A stretch of 64,000 nucleotides of DNA, from contig JAJFFF010000024.1 in the NCBI GenBank assembly GCA_021776785.1, positions 1-64,000 on the forward strand, in the 5' to 3' direction. Positions 18,304 through 27,583 of this stretch are shown here, one piece after another. Position numbers and translations under genes: made by a program. The DNA comes from Planctomycetota bacterium. Its GTDB lineage: Bacteria; Planctomycetota; PLA2. The stretch's first letter is position 1. Each line of letters opens with the position of its first letter. The notes below the pieces were generated by a model. The model did not search any database and was not told the DNA's origin. It saw only the letters and a program-made list of their open reading frames with translations.

Positions 18304-20831
18304 AAATCGCGACGTACGCCAAGTGGATGCTGCGCGAGTCGCGTGGGTCCCGCGGCCGCATGCTGTATTTCATCGCATGCTTGGCCGTCGGCGTGGCCGC
18401 GGTCGTCGGCACCTCAGCGCTCTCCGCAAGTGTCGAGAACAGCTATCTCGCTCGTTCGCGTGAGATCTTAGGCGCTGATTTCACCGTCGATGCGCGCCGC
18501 GCGCTCCCGCCCGAGTTGGACGCCGTGCTCGCCGACGTCGACGGCTTGGAGCGCAGCGACACGTTGGAGACCGCGTCGATGGTGACGCGCCGCGATCCGC
18601 CGCCGGGCGTGCCGGAAAGCAAGCTGGCGCTCTTGTACGCCGTCGCGGGCCGCTATCCGCTGTACGGTTCGATCGTCACCGAACCCGCGGGCGGTCTTGA
18701 CGCGCATCTGCGCGACGACACGGTCGTCGCCGCGCGCGCGTTGCTGGATGCCATGTCGCTCAAGCCGGGCGACATGCTGCGCGTCGGAGGCAAGGAGTTT
18801 CGGATCGCGGCAAGCGTTCTCGAAGAGCCGGCGTCATTGAGCTTTGCTTCGTTTCTCGGTCCGCGTCTGTATCTGACACGGGCGGCGTTTGATCAAACGA
18901 GATTGTTGTCGTTTGGTTCGCGCGTGCGCTATCGCGCGCTGGCGGCGCTCCCTCAAAACCACACGCGCGCTGACCTCAAAGACCTGGTGGCCTCCATCGA
19001 GCGTCGCGTTCCTAACGCCACGTACCTGAGCTTTCAGAGTCACTTCGAGGTCGGGCCGGCGGGACGTCAGGCGATGGATCGCGTCGAAGCGTTCGTCGGA
19101 CTCGTCGCGCTGCTCTCGCTTGTGATCGGTGGTGTGGGCGTCGCCCAGATCGCGCGCGCGTGGCTAGCCGGTCGCACGCAAGCCATCGCCGTGATGCGCT
19201 GTATCGGTGTGCGGCCGATGCAGATCCTCCTGCTGTCGTTGGGGCACACCGCGCTGCTCGCGCTCGTCGGCTCGATCATCGGCGTCGTGTTCGGCAGCTT
19301 GGTTCCCGTCGTTGTGAGCCACTACGCGCCGGACCTGTTTGCGGGCGATGCGAAGTTGGTGTTGCCGTTCGGGGCGATCATGCGCGGGCTCGGTCTCGGC
19401 GTGGGACTGGCCCTTGCGTTTTGCGTGCCGCCGCTCACGGCTGTCTGGCGCGTGTCGCCGGCGCGCGTGCTGCGCGCGGACGCGAGCCCTTTGCCGATTC
19501 GCCGCAGCGTCGTGCTGCTGTCCGGCCTCGTGGTGTTTGGTGGGGTGCTGGCCGCCGCATGGTTGCAGTCGCGGTCGTTTCGGTACGCAATCTCGTTTAG
19601 CGGCGGCCTCGTCGCCCTCGGTGTCGTTTTGTTTTTCGGGGCGCGCCTGCTCATGAAGCTCGCCGGCGCTGTCCCGCGCACTCGCTTGCACCCATATCTC
19701 ATGCATGGCATTGCCGCGTTGGCGCGGCCGGGCGCCGGGACCACGGGCGCGGTGGTGGCGTTGGGCCTCGGCACGATGGTCGTCACGTCCATGTGGCTCG
19801 TCGAAACGCGCGTCCGCGAAGGCATCCTTGCACAGATTCCTGAGCGCGCGCCGACGGTATTTTTGGTCGATGTTCAGCCCGACGAGTGGAGCAGCGTCCA
19901 AGATGTTTTGACGCAGCACGGGGCGCGCGCGGTCGATCAGGTGCCGGTCGTGATGGCCCGAATTCGCTCCATTGACGGAACCACCGTGGAGGAGTTGGCG
20001 CGTTCGCCGAAGGGTGGCGCTCTGTCGCGGCGTTGGTTGACGCGGGAGCAACGACTCAGTTGGCGCGACACGCTTCCCGAAGACAACGAGATCGTCGCGG
20101 GTCAGCTCTGGAGCCATCCGGACCGGCGCGAGGTCAGCGTCGAGAAGCGCTTCTCCGAACGCATTGGCGTCGGCCTTGGTTCCGAGTTGGAGTTCGACAT
20201 CCAAGGCGTCACGGTGACATTTCTTGTGACGAGCATTCGCAAGGTTGCGTGGCAGTCGATGTCGATCAACTTCTTTTTGTTCATCGAACCCGGCGCGCTC
20301 GAGAATGCGCCCGCGCTCTATCTGTCCAACGCGTACCTGGACGCGGATCGGGAACAGTCGTTTCAAGACACGATGGCGCGCGCGCACCCGAACGTGACGG
20401 TGCTGCATGTGCGGCCGATTCTCGAGCAGGCGCTTGCCTTACTCGAACGCATCGCCTTAGGCATTCGGCTACTCGGCACGTTTACGGTGCTGGCCGGCTT
20501 AGCGATCTTGGCCGGCGCCATCTCGGCGACCGCGTTACGCCGCAGCCGCGAAGTCGCGTTGCTCAAAACGCTGGGCGCCACGCGCGCCGGCGTGACGGCG
20601 CTGTTTTTTACCGAGTACGGACTCTGCGGCGCGGTCGCCGGCGCCATCGGTGCCGGCGGCGCCCTGTTGCTCGCGTGGGTGTTCCTGCAACAGATGACCG
20701 AAATCTCGATCCCGTTGCCGTGGATGGCGTTTCCCATCGCGACATTGGGATGCGCGCTTCTCGCGGCGGTGTGCGGACTTGCGGCGAGCGCACGCTCCTT
20801 GCGCGTCCGTCCGATCGAAGCGTTGCGTTAG
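18300..20831 (+). CDS. ybbP: FtsX-type ABC permease, YbbP-like
   Basis: 843 residues with two FtsX-like halves. A first transmembrane helix near residues 20-40 (MLYFIACLAVGVAAVVG) precedes a large extracytoplasmic domain. A first helix cluster lies near residues 265-390, a middle cluster near 400-500, a second periplasmic domain, and a final three-helix FtsX block from about residue 710 to the end, including the characteristic REVALLKTLGATR. This ten-helix arrangement is that of YbbP. It starts at GTG, overlapping ybbA. Such complexes probably move lipids or lipid-linked molecules; the TesA-like lipase next door is consistent with that. Confidence 0.9.
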   Translation: MKIATYAKWMLRESRGSRGRMLYFIACLAVGVAAVVGTSALSASVENSYLARSREILGADFTVDARRALPPELDAVLADVDGLERSDTLETASMVTRRDPPPGVPESKLALLYAVAGRYPLYGSIVTEPAGGLDAHLRDDTVVAARALLDAMSLKPGDMLRVGGKEFRIAASVLEEPASLSFASFLGPRLYLTRAAFDQTRLLSFGSRVRYRALAALPQNHTRADLKDLVASIERRVPNATYLSFQSHFEVGPAGRQAMDRVEAFVGLVALLSLVIGGVGVAQIARAWLAGRTQAIAVMRCIGVRPMQILLLSLGHTALLALVGSIIGVVFGSLVPVVVSHYAPDLFAGDAKLVLPFGAIMRGLGLGVGLALAFCVPPLTAVWRVSPARVLRADASPLPIRRSVVLLSGLVVFGGVLAAAWLQSRSFRYAISFSGGLVALGVVLFFGARLLMKLAGAVPRTRLHPYLMHGIAALARPGAGTTGAVVALGLGTMVVTSMWLVETRVREGILAQIPERAPTVFLVDVQPDEWSSVQDVLTQHGARAVDQVPVVMARIRSIDGTTVEELARSPKGGALSRRWLTREQRLSWRDTLPEDNEIVAGQLWSHPDRREVSVEKRFSERIGVGLGSELEFDIQGVTVTFLVTSIRKVAWQSMSINFFLFIEPGALENAPALYLSNAYLDADREQSFQDTMARAHPNVTVLHVRPILEQALALLERIALGIRLLGTFTVLAGLAILAGAISATALRRSREVALLKTLGATRAGVTALFFTEYGLCGAVAGAIGAGGALLLAWVFLQQMTEISIPLPWMAFPIATLGCALLAAVCGLAASARSLRVRPIEALR

Positions 20832-20859
20832 CAGCACCGTCCGTTCCAAGGCCCCGTCG

Positions 20860-22836
20860 CTACTCCAACACGATCTCGCGTCCGGAGGGGACGCGAACCT
20901 CTTGGCGCTTGTTGGACACGCGAACGACGTACGTGCCCGCGGCGAGGCCGTGAAACGTGGCGATCTTTTTGTTGTCCAGAAGCATCCGCCGCCGGAACTT
21001 CCCCAAGTTTGTGTCTGCAAAATCCAGGATGGCTTGTCGTTGTCGGCGCCGTCCCGCCCAACGGACGCGCAGCGAGTGCAAGGCGGGGAGGGCGACGCGT
21101 TGTTGGTCTTCGCCCGGGCGCATTCGAATCGGGCGCGACAAGATGCCCCAGCTGCTCCCGCCGCGGCGCACGATGAGTTGGAGCTGGTAGTCGCCGGGCT
21201 GCACGCCGTTGAGATCGCAGGTCCCGTCGGGTTTGATCGGGCGCCATCCGTCCGCGCCCGCTTCGGTTCGAAGGGCCGCATACAACGCGCCCTCGACGCC
21301 GCTCCCGCTATAGCCATCCAGCTTCAGTTTGAGAAACGCCGCCTGGTCGAACTTAAACGTCACGACTTCGCCGGCTTGGAGTCGAACCGCCTCGATCGCG
21401 CCTCCGTGCTGCCGCGTGCCGACGCGCAGTTGCGCTTGCCGCTCCGCTTTCTCCGGGATGCGATCGAAGTAGACGAGCCACGCACCGTCCGCTCGCTGCA
21501 GCGCGTGCGCGCGATGGGTGCTGGTTCTCTTGGCGTTTTTGACGAGGAAGCGAAACGACACTTCGCCGGGCAAGGGACCACCGTCGGGCCCGAGCACTTT
21601 GACGACCATGGTGTGCGCGGTGTCGGGCTCTTCGGCTTGGAGTTCGATCTCGGTCGCCTCTTCGCCGACTTCCGCGGTCCCCCAAGCGAGCAACCGATCG
21701 CCGTCCATAAACGCCGCGACCACATAGCGCCCCGGTTCGATGTCGAACCACATCGCTTGACCCGGTGTGGGGGAGTGGGGGTCGCGCTGCGTCTTTTCTT
21801 TGACCAGCGACTCGGGGTCGATTTCTTCGCCGTTTTCGATGCGTCGCATGCGGAATCGAATGCGTCGGGGCCGCAAGATCCCTTCGCTTGTTTTCACCGA
21901 AGCCGTGAGCACGCGACGTCCTTTGAGCGCGAGCACCAACGTGCCGATCGTTTCGGCGTCTCCGACGGCGTGCTCGACAGGCTCACTTTCCATCGGTGTG
22001 GGAAGCCACGCAACGGCGTGGACCGTGCACGTACCGACGCCTAAGCGCACAGTGGGTTCGCTGGGCGACCACGTGGCGCGGCCGCTTTGACCGTCGGCCG
22101 ACTTCCAGTGCAGCGTGGCGATCTCGGGCGCGCCTCCCTCGGGCAGTTTGACTTCGACACGCACGGCGCCGACCGGGCGTGCCAAAAAGTCAACGACGGC
22201 GCCGTCGCTGACACGGTTGGCGCGCGACACCGGCGTCACGTCGTAGTCGTCGTGATACGCGCGCAGCGAGTGGGGGGAGTCGGCGAGTTGCCGCACGGCG
22301 TACCGACCGTCGGCGCCCGTCGTCGACGTGCGCCGCGCGTCGCGTCGCCAGAGTTCGCGCGCCATCGCGTCGCGCGCGACGTCGGCAAGCGGGCGATTGA
22401 CGTGCGGCTTGTCGCGGAGTTGGCGCCCCGCCGCGTTCAGTCCCGGGGGACGGTTGTCGGGAATCGCGGTAACCACGACACCCGCGATTGGTGAGCCCGC
22501 CGAGTCGCGCACGGTTCCGACGATGACTCCTTCGCCGATCAGCGTCCGTGTGGCGCCGGGCGTGGACTTGATCTGACTCACCGTGGAGTCGGCGTCGCGC
22601 GCGAGCGTCGCCACATCGCCCGTGCGCTCGCTCGGGTCGCGCGAAACGGAAACGCGTCCGTTGCCGCCCGCCACCGACCCCCGATGCGACGCGGCGGACG
22701 TGTGTCGATCGGCGCCGGTCTGGCGCTGGGTCGAGTCGTTGCGCCGGCTGGGTTGCGTGTCGCCGTCGGACCACACCATCGAGCCGGCCAAAAGGCCCGC
22801 CGCAAACGTAGCCCCGATCAGAATCAACACGCGCAT
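20860..22836 (-). CDS. Membrane-anchored carboxypeptidase-regulatory-like protein
   Basis: 658 residues. An N-terminal anchor (MRVLILIGATFAAGLLAG), a polar Ser/Arg/Asp-rich linker, then beta-sandwich domains beginning with VGTVRDSAGSPIAGVVVTA. It is distantly related in design to the three paralogues at 8.6-15.1 kb but lacks their shared C-terminal block; it ends in a short domain whose last recognisable feature is VRVPSGREIVLE. No catalytic motif is visible. It is likely periplasmic or surface-located, convergent with ybbP. Confidence 0.75.
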   Translation of the reverse strand: MRVLILIGATFAAGLLAGSMVWSDGDTQPSRRNDSTQRQTGADRHTSAASHRGSVAGGNGRVSVSRDPSERTGDVATLARDADSTVSQIKSTPGATRTLIGEGVIVGTVRDSAGSPIAGVVVTAIPDNRPPGLNAAGRQLRDKPHVNRPLADVARDAMARELWRRDARRTSTTGADGRYAVRQLADSPHSLRAYHDDYDVTPVSRANRVSDGAVVDFLARPVGAVRVEVKLPEGGAPEIATLHWKSADGQSGRATWSPSEPTVRLGVGTCTVHAVAWLPTPMESEPVEHAVGDAETIGTLVLALKGRRVLTASVKTSEGILRPRRIRFRMRRIENGEEIDPESLVKEKTQRDPHSPTPGQAMWFDIEPGRYVVAAFMDGDRLLAWGTAEVGEEATEIELQAEEPDTAHTMVVKVLGPDGGPLPGEVSFRFLVKNAKRTSTHRAHALQRADGAWLVYFDRIPEKAERQAQLRVGTRQHGGAIEAVRLQAGEVVTFKFDQAAFLKLKLDGYSGSGVEGALYAALRTEAGADGWRPIKPDGTCDLNGVQPGDYQLQLIVRRGGSSWGILSRPIRMRPGEDQQRVALPALHSLRVRWAGRRRQRQAILDFADTNLGKFRRRMLLDNKKIATFHGLAAGTYVVRVSNKRQEVRVPSGREIVLE

Positions 22837-22953
22837 CGTCCTATCCTACGAAACACGCCCCCGGGTCGAAATCACGCGGGGGCGCAAAATGTCGATGTGT
22901 GGAAACACGGCGCGGGATCGGCCTGCGAACGGGCTTGCCTGCGGCCCGCCGCG

Positions 22954-23817
22954 TCACCGCCCGACGTTCGCGCCAGTCCCTGTCTCGCGCGAGGGCCAAC
23001 GCGGGAGGAGCATCGGCACCTCTTTGGAGTATTCGTCGTACTCGCTGTGCAGGTCCTTGAGGTCGCGCTCTTCCAGGCGCACCGCGATTAGGACGAATGT
23101 GGTCATGGCGCCGGCAAACACGAGTCGACCCAGCGTCATCTGCGGCGCCGCCCAAAACGCGACGAACATGCCGAAGTACAACGGATGGCGCACGACCTTA
23201 TAAAACGCCTTCACTTTGAAGTCGTTTTGCGGATACGGCTTGTCGAAAGCGTAGAAAAGCGCCTGCTTGATGCCAAACAGGTCGAAGTGGTCGATCAGAA
23301 ACGTCGAGACGAACACGATCGCCCAGCCCGCAAGACTGACAAGGGTCAACAGCGTACCGAGCCACGAACCGGTGAAGCTCCAAAGTACGGTCGGCATCGC
23401 GCGCCACTGCCAAAACATGAGGCACAAAATCGCGCATGTGATCAGCACGAACGTCGCGCGTTCGGCAGCGGGATGCACGATCTTGGTCCACCAGCGCTTG
23501 AACGCAGGACGGGCCATGATCATGTGCTGGGCGCCAAACAGCGCGACCAGACTGACGTTGATGAACAACGCGACCGGGATCGAAGCGAAGAGCCCCGTGT
23601 CGAGCGAGCGCGGCACGATCCACCCGCCGACCCAACCGATGAGATACAAAAAGACCGGGAGAAAGAGCGCGTAGACGAGCGTTCCGTAGATCCCGACCGC
23701 ACGTCGCGATGACCGCGACGATGTCCACGACGATGAGCGCGAAGATGCGGATGCCGATTTCGATGATTCGCTGGCGCGCGCCGAGGCGCCCGGCAGGTGT
23801 GTTTGGGTCATGCTCAT
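22954..23817 (-). CDS. mddA: Methanethiol S-methyltransferase-like membrane protein (MddA/NnrU family)
   Basis: 287 residues. A Ser/Arg-rich N-terminal stretch of about 40 residues is unusual and may mean the true start is internal. It is followed by about six transmembrane segments. The family markers are FGAQHMIMARPAFKRWW and the SAM-binding ICMT-like motif YKVVRHPLYFGMF followed by RLEERDL. MddA converts methanethiol to dimethyl sulfide using S-adenosylmethionine. NnrU and isoprenylcysteine methyltransferases share the fold, so this substrate assignment is probable rather than certain. Confidence 0.78.
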   Translation of the reverse strand: MSMTQTHLPGASARASESSKSASASSRSSSWTSSRSSRRAVGIYGTLVYALFLPVFLYLIGWVGGWIVPRSLDTGLFASIPVALFINVSLVALFGAQHMIMARPAFKRWWTKIVHPAAERATFVLITCAILCLMFWQWRAMPTVLWSFTGSWLGTLLTLVSLAGWAIVFVSTFLIDHFDLFGIKQALFYAFDKPYPQNDFKVKAFYKVVRHPLYFGMFVAFWAAPQMTLGRLVFAGAMTTFVLIAVRLEERDLKDLHSEYDEYSKEVPMLLPRWPSRETGTGANVGR

Positions 23818-23883
23818 GCCAACCGAAACACGGGGCCCTCAAGATCCCCGCAATGAAATCTCAAAAGTCCGTAGGCTGACCGG

Positions 23884-24504
23884 ATGGCGGGTGCCCTAGA
23901 GATTTCTGTCGAACCGCTGGCCGCGGGGCTTTCTTTGCACGCGGCCCTCTCGATCGCGTTTTTGTGCGATCGGGTGCTGGACGTCCGCGAGGACCCCAAC
24001 GGCGCGGTCACGCTCACCGAACGCGCCCTGGAAGAGCCCTTCCGTAAAGACTACGACGCGCAGCCGGGGGGCGCGCCCGGGGAATGGTCCACACGTTTTG
24101 ATGTCTCGCATTGGGGACTTCTGGTCGCCCGGCGCGGCGGCGTGCGTGTCGGCGGCGCGATTTTGGCGCACCGGACGCCGGAAAGCGTGTTGCTCGGCGA
24201 TCGCGAGGACCGGGCCCTGCTCTGGGACTTGCGGGTGGCGCCGGACGCACGGCGGCAAGGCGTGGGGCGGACGCTGGTGTCGGCGGCGGCGAAATGGGCG
24301 GTCGCGCGGTCCTGCACCGCGCTTTTGATCGAGACCCAAAACATAAACGTAGCGGCCTGCCGACTCTATGCCGCCAGCGGGGCGCGCCTCCGCAGCGTCG
24401 TCCGGGAAGCCTATCCGACCCGCCCCGAGGAGATCCAACTGATCTGGGGACTGGATTTACCGGTGGAATCGGAGGATTCCGGCGGGGAATGCCGACCCGC
24501 ATGA
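23884..24504 (+). CDS. GNAT-family N-acetyltransferase
   Basis: 206 residues. The acetyl-CoA pyrophosphate loop is in LRVAPDARRQGVGRTLVSAA, followed by IETQNINVAACRLYAASGAR, which is the typical GNAT motif B ending. The N-terminal half is not diagnostic of a substrate. The ATG at 23884 lies 66 bp from the divergent mddA-like start, and no good ribosome-binding site is seen. The target could be a small amine, antibiotic or protein N-terminus. Confidence 0.82.
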   Translation: MAGALEISVEPLAAGLSLHAALSIAFLCDRVLDVREDPNGAVTLTERALEEPFRKDYDAQPGGAPGEWSTRFDVSHWGLLVARRGGVRVGGAILAHRTPESVLLGDREDRALLWDLRVAPDARRQGVGRTLVSAAAKWAVARSCTALLIETQNINVAACRLYAASGARLRSVVREAYPTRPEEIQLIWGLDLPVESEDSGGECRPA

Positions 24505-24624
24505 GAGAATGGCAAGATTGTGGGCGAAATCTCGCCGACAATCCCGCGAACTCGCTTGAATGCGTCGGCACTGGCGCATCCAATAGAGGCGCGTACCCCT
24601 GTCATTTGATCGAGACCATATAGC

Positions 24625-26115
24625 TTGTCAAACCCCCTCATCATCCAAGGCGGCATGGGCGCCGGTGTTTCCACATGGAAGCTGGCGCGTGCGGTCTCGA
24701 AACTCGGCCAAGTTGGCGTCGTTTCGGGCACCGCCATTGACCTCATTGTCGCGCGGCGCCTTCAAACAGGCGACCCCGGGGGCCACTGTCGGCGCGCTCT
24801 CGATCACTTCCCGTTTCCCGACATCGCGCGGCGCATCATCGAGCGCTACTTTGTGGACGGCGGCAAGGACGAAAGTAAACCGTTTAAGTCGATTCCGATG
24901 GCGGCCGTCGAGCCGACGCCGCGTCTGATGGAGCTGACCGTGGCGTCCAATTTTGTCGAGGTGTTTCTCGCCAAAGAGGGGCACGACGGCCAGGTCGGCA
25001 TCAACTATCTGGAGAAGATCCAGCTTCCGACGTTGCCGTCGATTTTCGGCGCGATGTTGGCCGGTGTGGATCGCGTCCTTATGGGGGCCGGCATTCCGCG
25101 TCTGATCCCGGGCATTCTCGACAAGCTGTCGCGCGGGGAAGATGTTGAGTTGCCGATTGCGGTCGGCAAGGAGAAGGCGGGACAGACCAGCCGCTTCAGT
25201 CCGCGCGCGTTCTGTGAGGGCGAGCCGCCCAAGCTGGCGCGGCCGACATTTTTGGCGATCGTTGCCTCGGCGGCGCTGGCCGTGATGCTCGCCAAGAAGG
25301 CGTCGGGCCACGTCGATGGGTTTGTGGTCGAAGGGCCGACGGCGGGCGGGCACAACGCGCCGCCGCGCGGGAAGACCCAGCTCGACGAAAACGGCGAACC
25401 GATCTACGGCGACCGCGATGTCGTCGATTTGACGGAGTTCCGCGCGATGGGCCGACCGTTTTGGTTGGCCGGTTCGTACGGCCGACCCGAGCGACTCGAA
25501 GAGGCTTTGTCGGAAGGTGCCGCTGGCGTGCAGGTCGGGACCGCGTTCGCGTATTGCGACGAGTCCGGCATCGCGCCGCATCTCAAACAGGCGGTGATCG
25601 ATCGCGTGCTGGGCGGCGAAGACGTGAAAGTCATCACCGATCCGCGCGCGTCGCCGACCGGGTTCCCGTTTAAGATCGTCGACAAAGAGGACACGGCCCG
25701 CGATCCGAAGACGTACGCCAAGCGCAAGCGCGTGTGCGACCTCGGTTATCTGCGCCACGCCTATCGCAAAGACGACGGTTCGGTGGCGTGGCGTTGCCCG
25801 TCGGAACCGCTCCAGGCGTGGGCTAAAAAAGAGGGCGACGTGGACGAGACCACAGGACGCATCTGCGTCTGCAACGGACTGATGGCCACCATCGGACTCG
25901 GGCAGTCGCGCTCTTGGGGCGACGACTGGCTCACGGAGGAGCCGCCGCTGATGACGTCCGGCAACGACCTTGAGGCCATCTTGCGGTACATGCCGGTCGG
26001 CGCGCGCAACTACGGCGCGGTCGATGTTGTGCGCCAGATTCTGGGTAGTCGATTTACGGCCGCTACAGAGTTGGATCCCGAACCTGCGGAAGTGTTGCGG
26101 GAGCTGCGTTCGTGA
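24625..26115 (+). CDS. Nitronate monooxygenase/2-nitropropane-dioxygenase-like flavoprotein
   Basis: 496 residues, TIM-barrel FMN protein. Markers are IIQGGMGAGVS at the N-terminus (the conserved Met lies too close to the start to be the initiator, hence TTG 24625), VVEGPTAGGHNAP and GAAGVQVGTAFAYCDES for the phosphate-binding loops. It is longer than typical nitronate monooxygenases (about 350), with a Cys-containing C-terminal segment (RVCDLGYLRHAY, CRPSE-like, RICVCNGLMA). The same family includes FabK-type enoyl-ACP reductases. It overlaps lpxD by 4 bp (GTGA), so a lipid-related role is conceivable but unproven. Confidence 0.82.
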   Translation: MSNPLIIQGGMGAGVSTWKLARAVSKLGQVGVVSGTAIDLIVARRLQTGDPGGHCRRALDHFPFPDIARRIIERYFVDGGKDESKPFKSIPMAAVEPTPRLMELTVASNFVEVFLAKEGHDGQVGINYLEKIQLPTLPSIFGAMLAGVDRVLMGAGIPRLIPGILDKLSRGEDVELPIAVGKEKAGQTSRFSPRAFCEGEPPKLARPTFLAIVASAALAVMLAKKASGHVDGFVVEGPTAGGHNAPPRGKTQLDENGEPIYGDRDVVDLTEFRAMGRPFWLAGSYGRPERLEEALSEGAAGVQVGTAFAYCDESGIAPHLKQAVIDRVLGGEDVKVITDPRASPTGFPFKIVDKEDTARDPKTYAKRKRVCDLGYLRHAYRKDDGSVAWRCPSEPLQAWAKKEGDVDETTGRICVCNGLMATIGLGQSRSWGDDWLTEEPPLMTSGNDLEAILRYMPVGARNYGAVDVVRQILGSRFTAATELDPEPAEVLRELRS

Positions 26116-27161
26116 CGCTTCGCGCGTCCACGATTTTGGCCGAATGCTCCGACGTGCTGGTCGCCTTGCGGGGCGACGATGTTTCGATTTCCGGACTCGG
26201 CTCCGCGGAGTGCTGTAAACCGGGCGACCTTGTCTTCGTGGACCGCCCCGAGTTCATGGCCGTGCCTGTGGAGCGCGGCGTCGCGGTATTTTGCGCGCCC
26301 CAAAAAATCGCGGACCAGCTGCCGGCTTCCGGCATCACGATTCTGATCGCTTCCGACATCACGATGGCGCGCGCCTGCATCGCGCAGCGGTATTTTGATC
26401 GCGATTTGCGACCCGCCGACGAGCCCCCGCGACATCCGGACGCGGTCATTCACGAAACAGCGGAGGTCGCGGACTCGGCGTGGATCGGGCCCGGCGCCGT
26501 CGTCGGGGCCCGTGTTGTGATTGGACCCGGCAGCGTCTTGCTTGCGGGAGTGATCGTCGAACACGACGCTCGCATCGGCACCAACGTTACGCTGCATCCC
26601 GGTGTTGTGGTCGGGTTTGCGTGCACGCTCGGCGACGACGTCATCGTGCAGGCGGGGACCGTGATCGGCTCGGAGGGGTTTGGGTTTGCGCAAGACAAGC
26701 AGCGGAAGCACCACCGTATCCCCCAGCTCGGGAACGTCTGTGTGGCGGACCGTGTCCGCATCGGCGCCAACTGCTGCATCGATCGCGGCACGCACGGCGC
26801 GACGTCGATCGGCGCCGGTTCGATTCTCGATAATCTTTGCCACGTCGCGCACAACGTGCAGATCGGCGAGGACTGCATTCTCACGGCGATGCTTTGCGTT
26901 GCCGGGTCCACAAAAATCGGGAACCGCGTCGTGACCAGCGGTCAGGTCGGCATCATCGACCACCTCACCATTGGCGACGACGTGTACTTGCTGCACCGCG
27001 CGGGCGTCACCCAAGACGTGAAGGCACCGGGCGCGTATGCCGGTGTGCCCCTGCTCCCGCTCAAAGAGCACATCAAGAGTCAGGCGCAACTTCGCCGCCT
27101 GAACAAGATGCGCGAGCAGATCAAGTCGCTCGAAGAGCGGCTGCGCCGTCTCGAAGGCTAG
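26112..27161 (+). CDS. lpxD: UDP-3-O-acylglucosamine N-acyltransferase
   Basis: 349 residues. An N-terminal uridine-binding domain (about 1-105) precedes a left-handed beta-helix of hexapeptide repeats (110-290) and a C-terminal helix. LpxD-specific features are GSEGFGFA near 187-193 and NLCHVAHNVQIG with the likely catalytic His247. It adds the N-linked acyl chain in lipid A synthesis, which implies an LPS-type outer membrane. It starts at GTG overlapping the flavoprotein's stop, so the two are translationally coupled, an unusual pairing. Confidence 0.92.
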   Translation: MTLRASTILAECSDVLVALRGDDVSISGLGSAECCKPGDLVFVDRPEFMAVPVERGVAVFCAPQKIADQLPASGITILIASDITMARACIAQRYFDRDLRPADEPPRHPDAVIHETAEVADSAWIGPGAVVGARVVIGPGSVLLAGVIVEHDARIGTNVTLHPGVVVGFACTLGDDVIVQAGTVIGSEGFGFAQDKQRKHHRIPQLGNVCVADRVRIGANCCIDRGTHGATSIGAGSILDNLCHVAHNVQIGEDCILTAMLCVAGSTKIGNRVVTSGQVGIIDHLTIGDDVYLLHRAGVTQDVKAPGAYAGVPLLPLKEHIKSQAQLRRLNKMREQIKSLEERLRRLEG

Positions 27162-27168
27162 CAGCCCG

Positions 27169-27573
27169 TTATTTCTTCGGGCGTCGAAACAGAAACGAGC
27201 GACCGGCCAACGCGAATTGCATGCGCTTCTGCGTGGCTGTAACGACCAAGCGCGGACCCAGCTGCGCGTCGTCCAAATGGAGTGTGATGCGGTTGCCGTC
27301 CTGGGCATCCACGGTGTAGCTCTTTTCACCCTTGGTGCGCAGCCAGTTGTGAATGGCGAGATCCCAGACGACCTTGTCTTTGTGAAACGTCATGGTCCCG
27401 ACGCAGTAGCGAAGGATCTGGTCCTGCTGTTCGGCCGGTAGGTTTTGAAAAAACGGGAGACGCTCCAACGACTCCGGGTCAAACTCCCACTTGCCCTGCA
27501 GCCGGTCGTGGGCCGACTCGCAACCCGCCAGCAAGAGAACCGTCGCTAGAGAAAAGAGCATCGCCGTGCGCAT
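27169..27573 (-). CDS. Small lipoprotein, unknown function
   Basis: 134 residues from ATG 27573. A classical lipoprotein signal peptide ends LLLAGC (lipidated Cys around residue 17). The mature part is predicted beta-rich with the segments GKWEFDPESLERLP and TMTFHKDKVVWD, resembling small lipocalin-like scoring domains that are common but unassigned. Longer upstream frames overlap the TVP38 gene. It is the downstream member of a two-gene unit, 10 bp after the TVP38 gene. Confidence 0.75.
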   Translation of the reverse strand: MRTAMLFSLATVLLLAGCESAHDRLQGKWEFDPESLERLPFFQNLPAEQQDQILRYCVGTMTFHKDKVVWDLAIHNWLRTKGEKSYTVDAQDGNRITLHLDDAQLGPRLVVTATQKRMQFALAGRSFLFRRPKK

Positions 27574-27583
27574 GCCCGCTACG

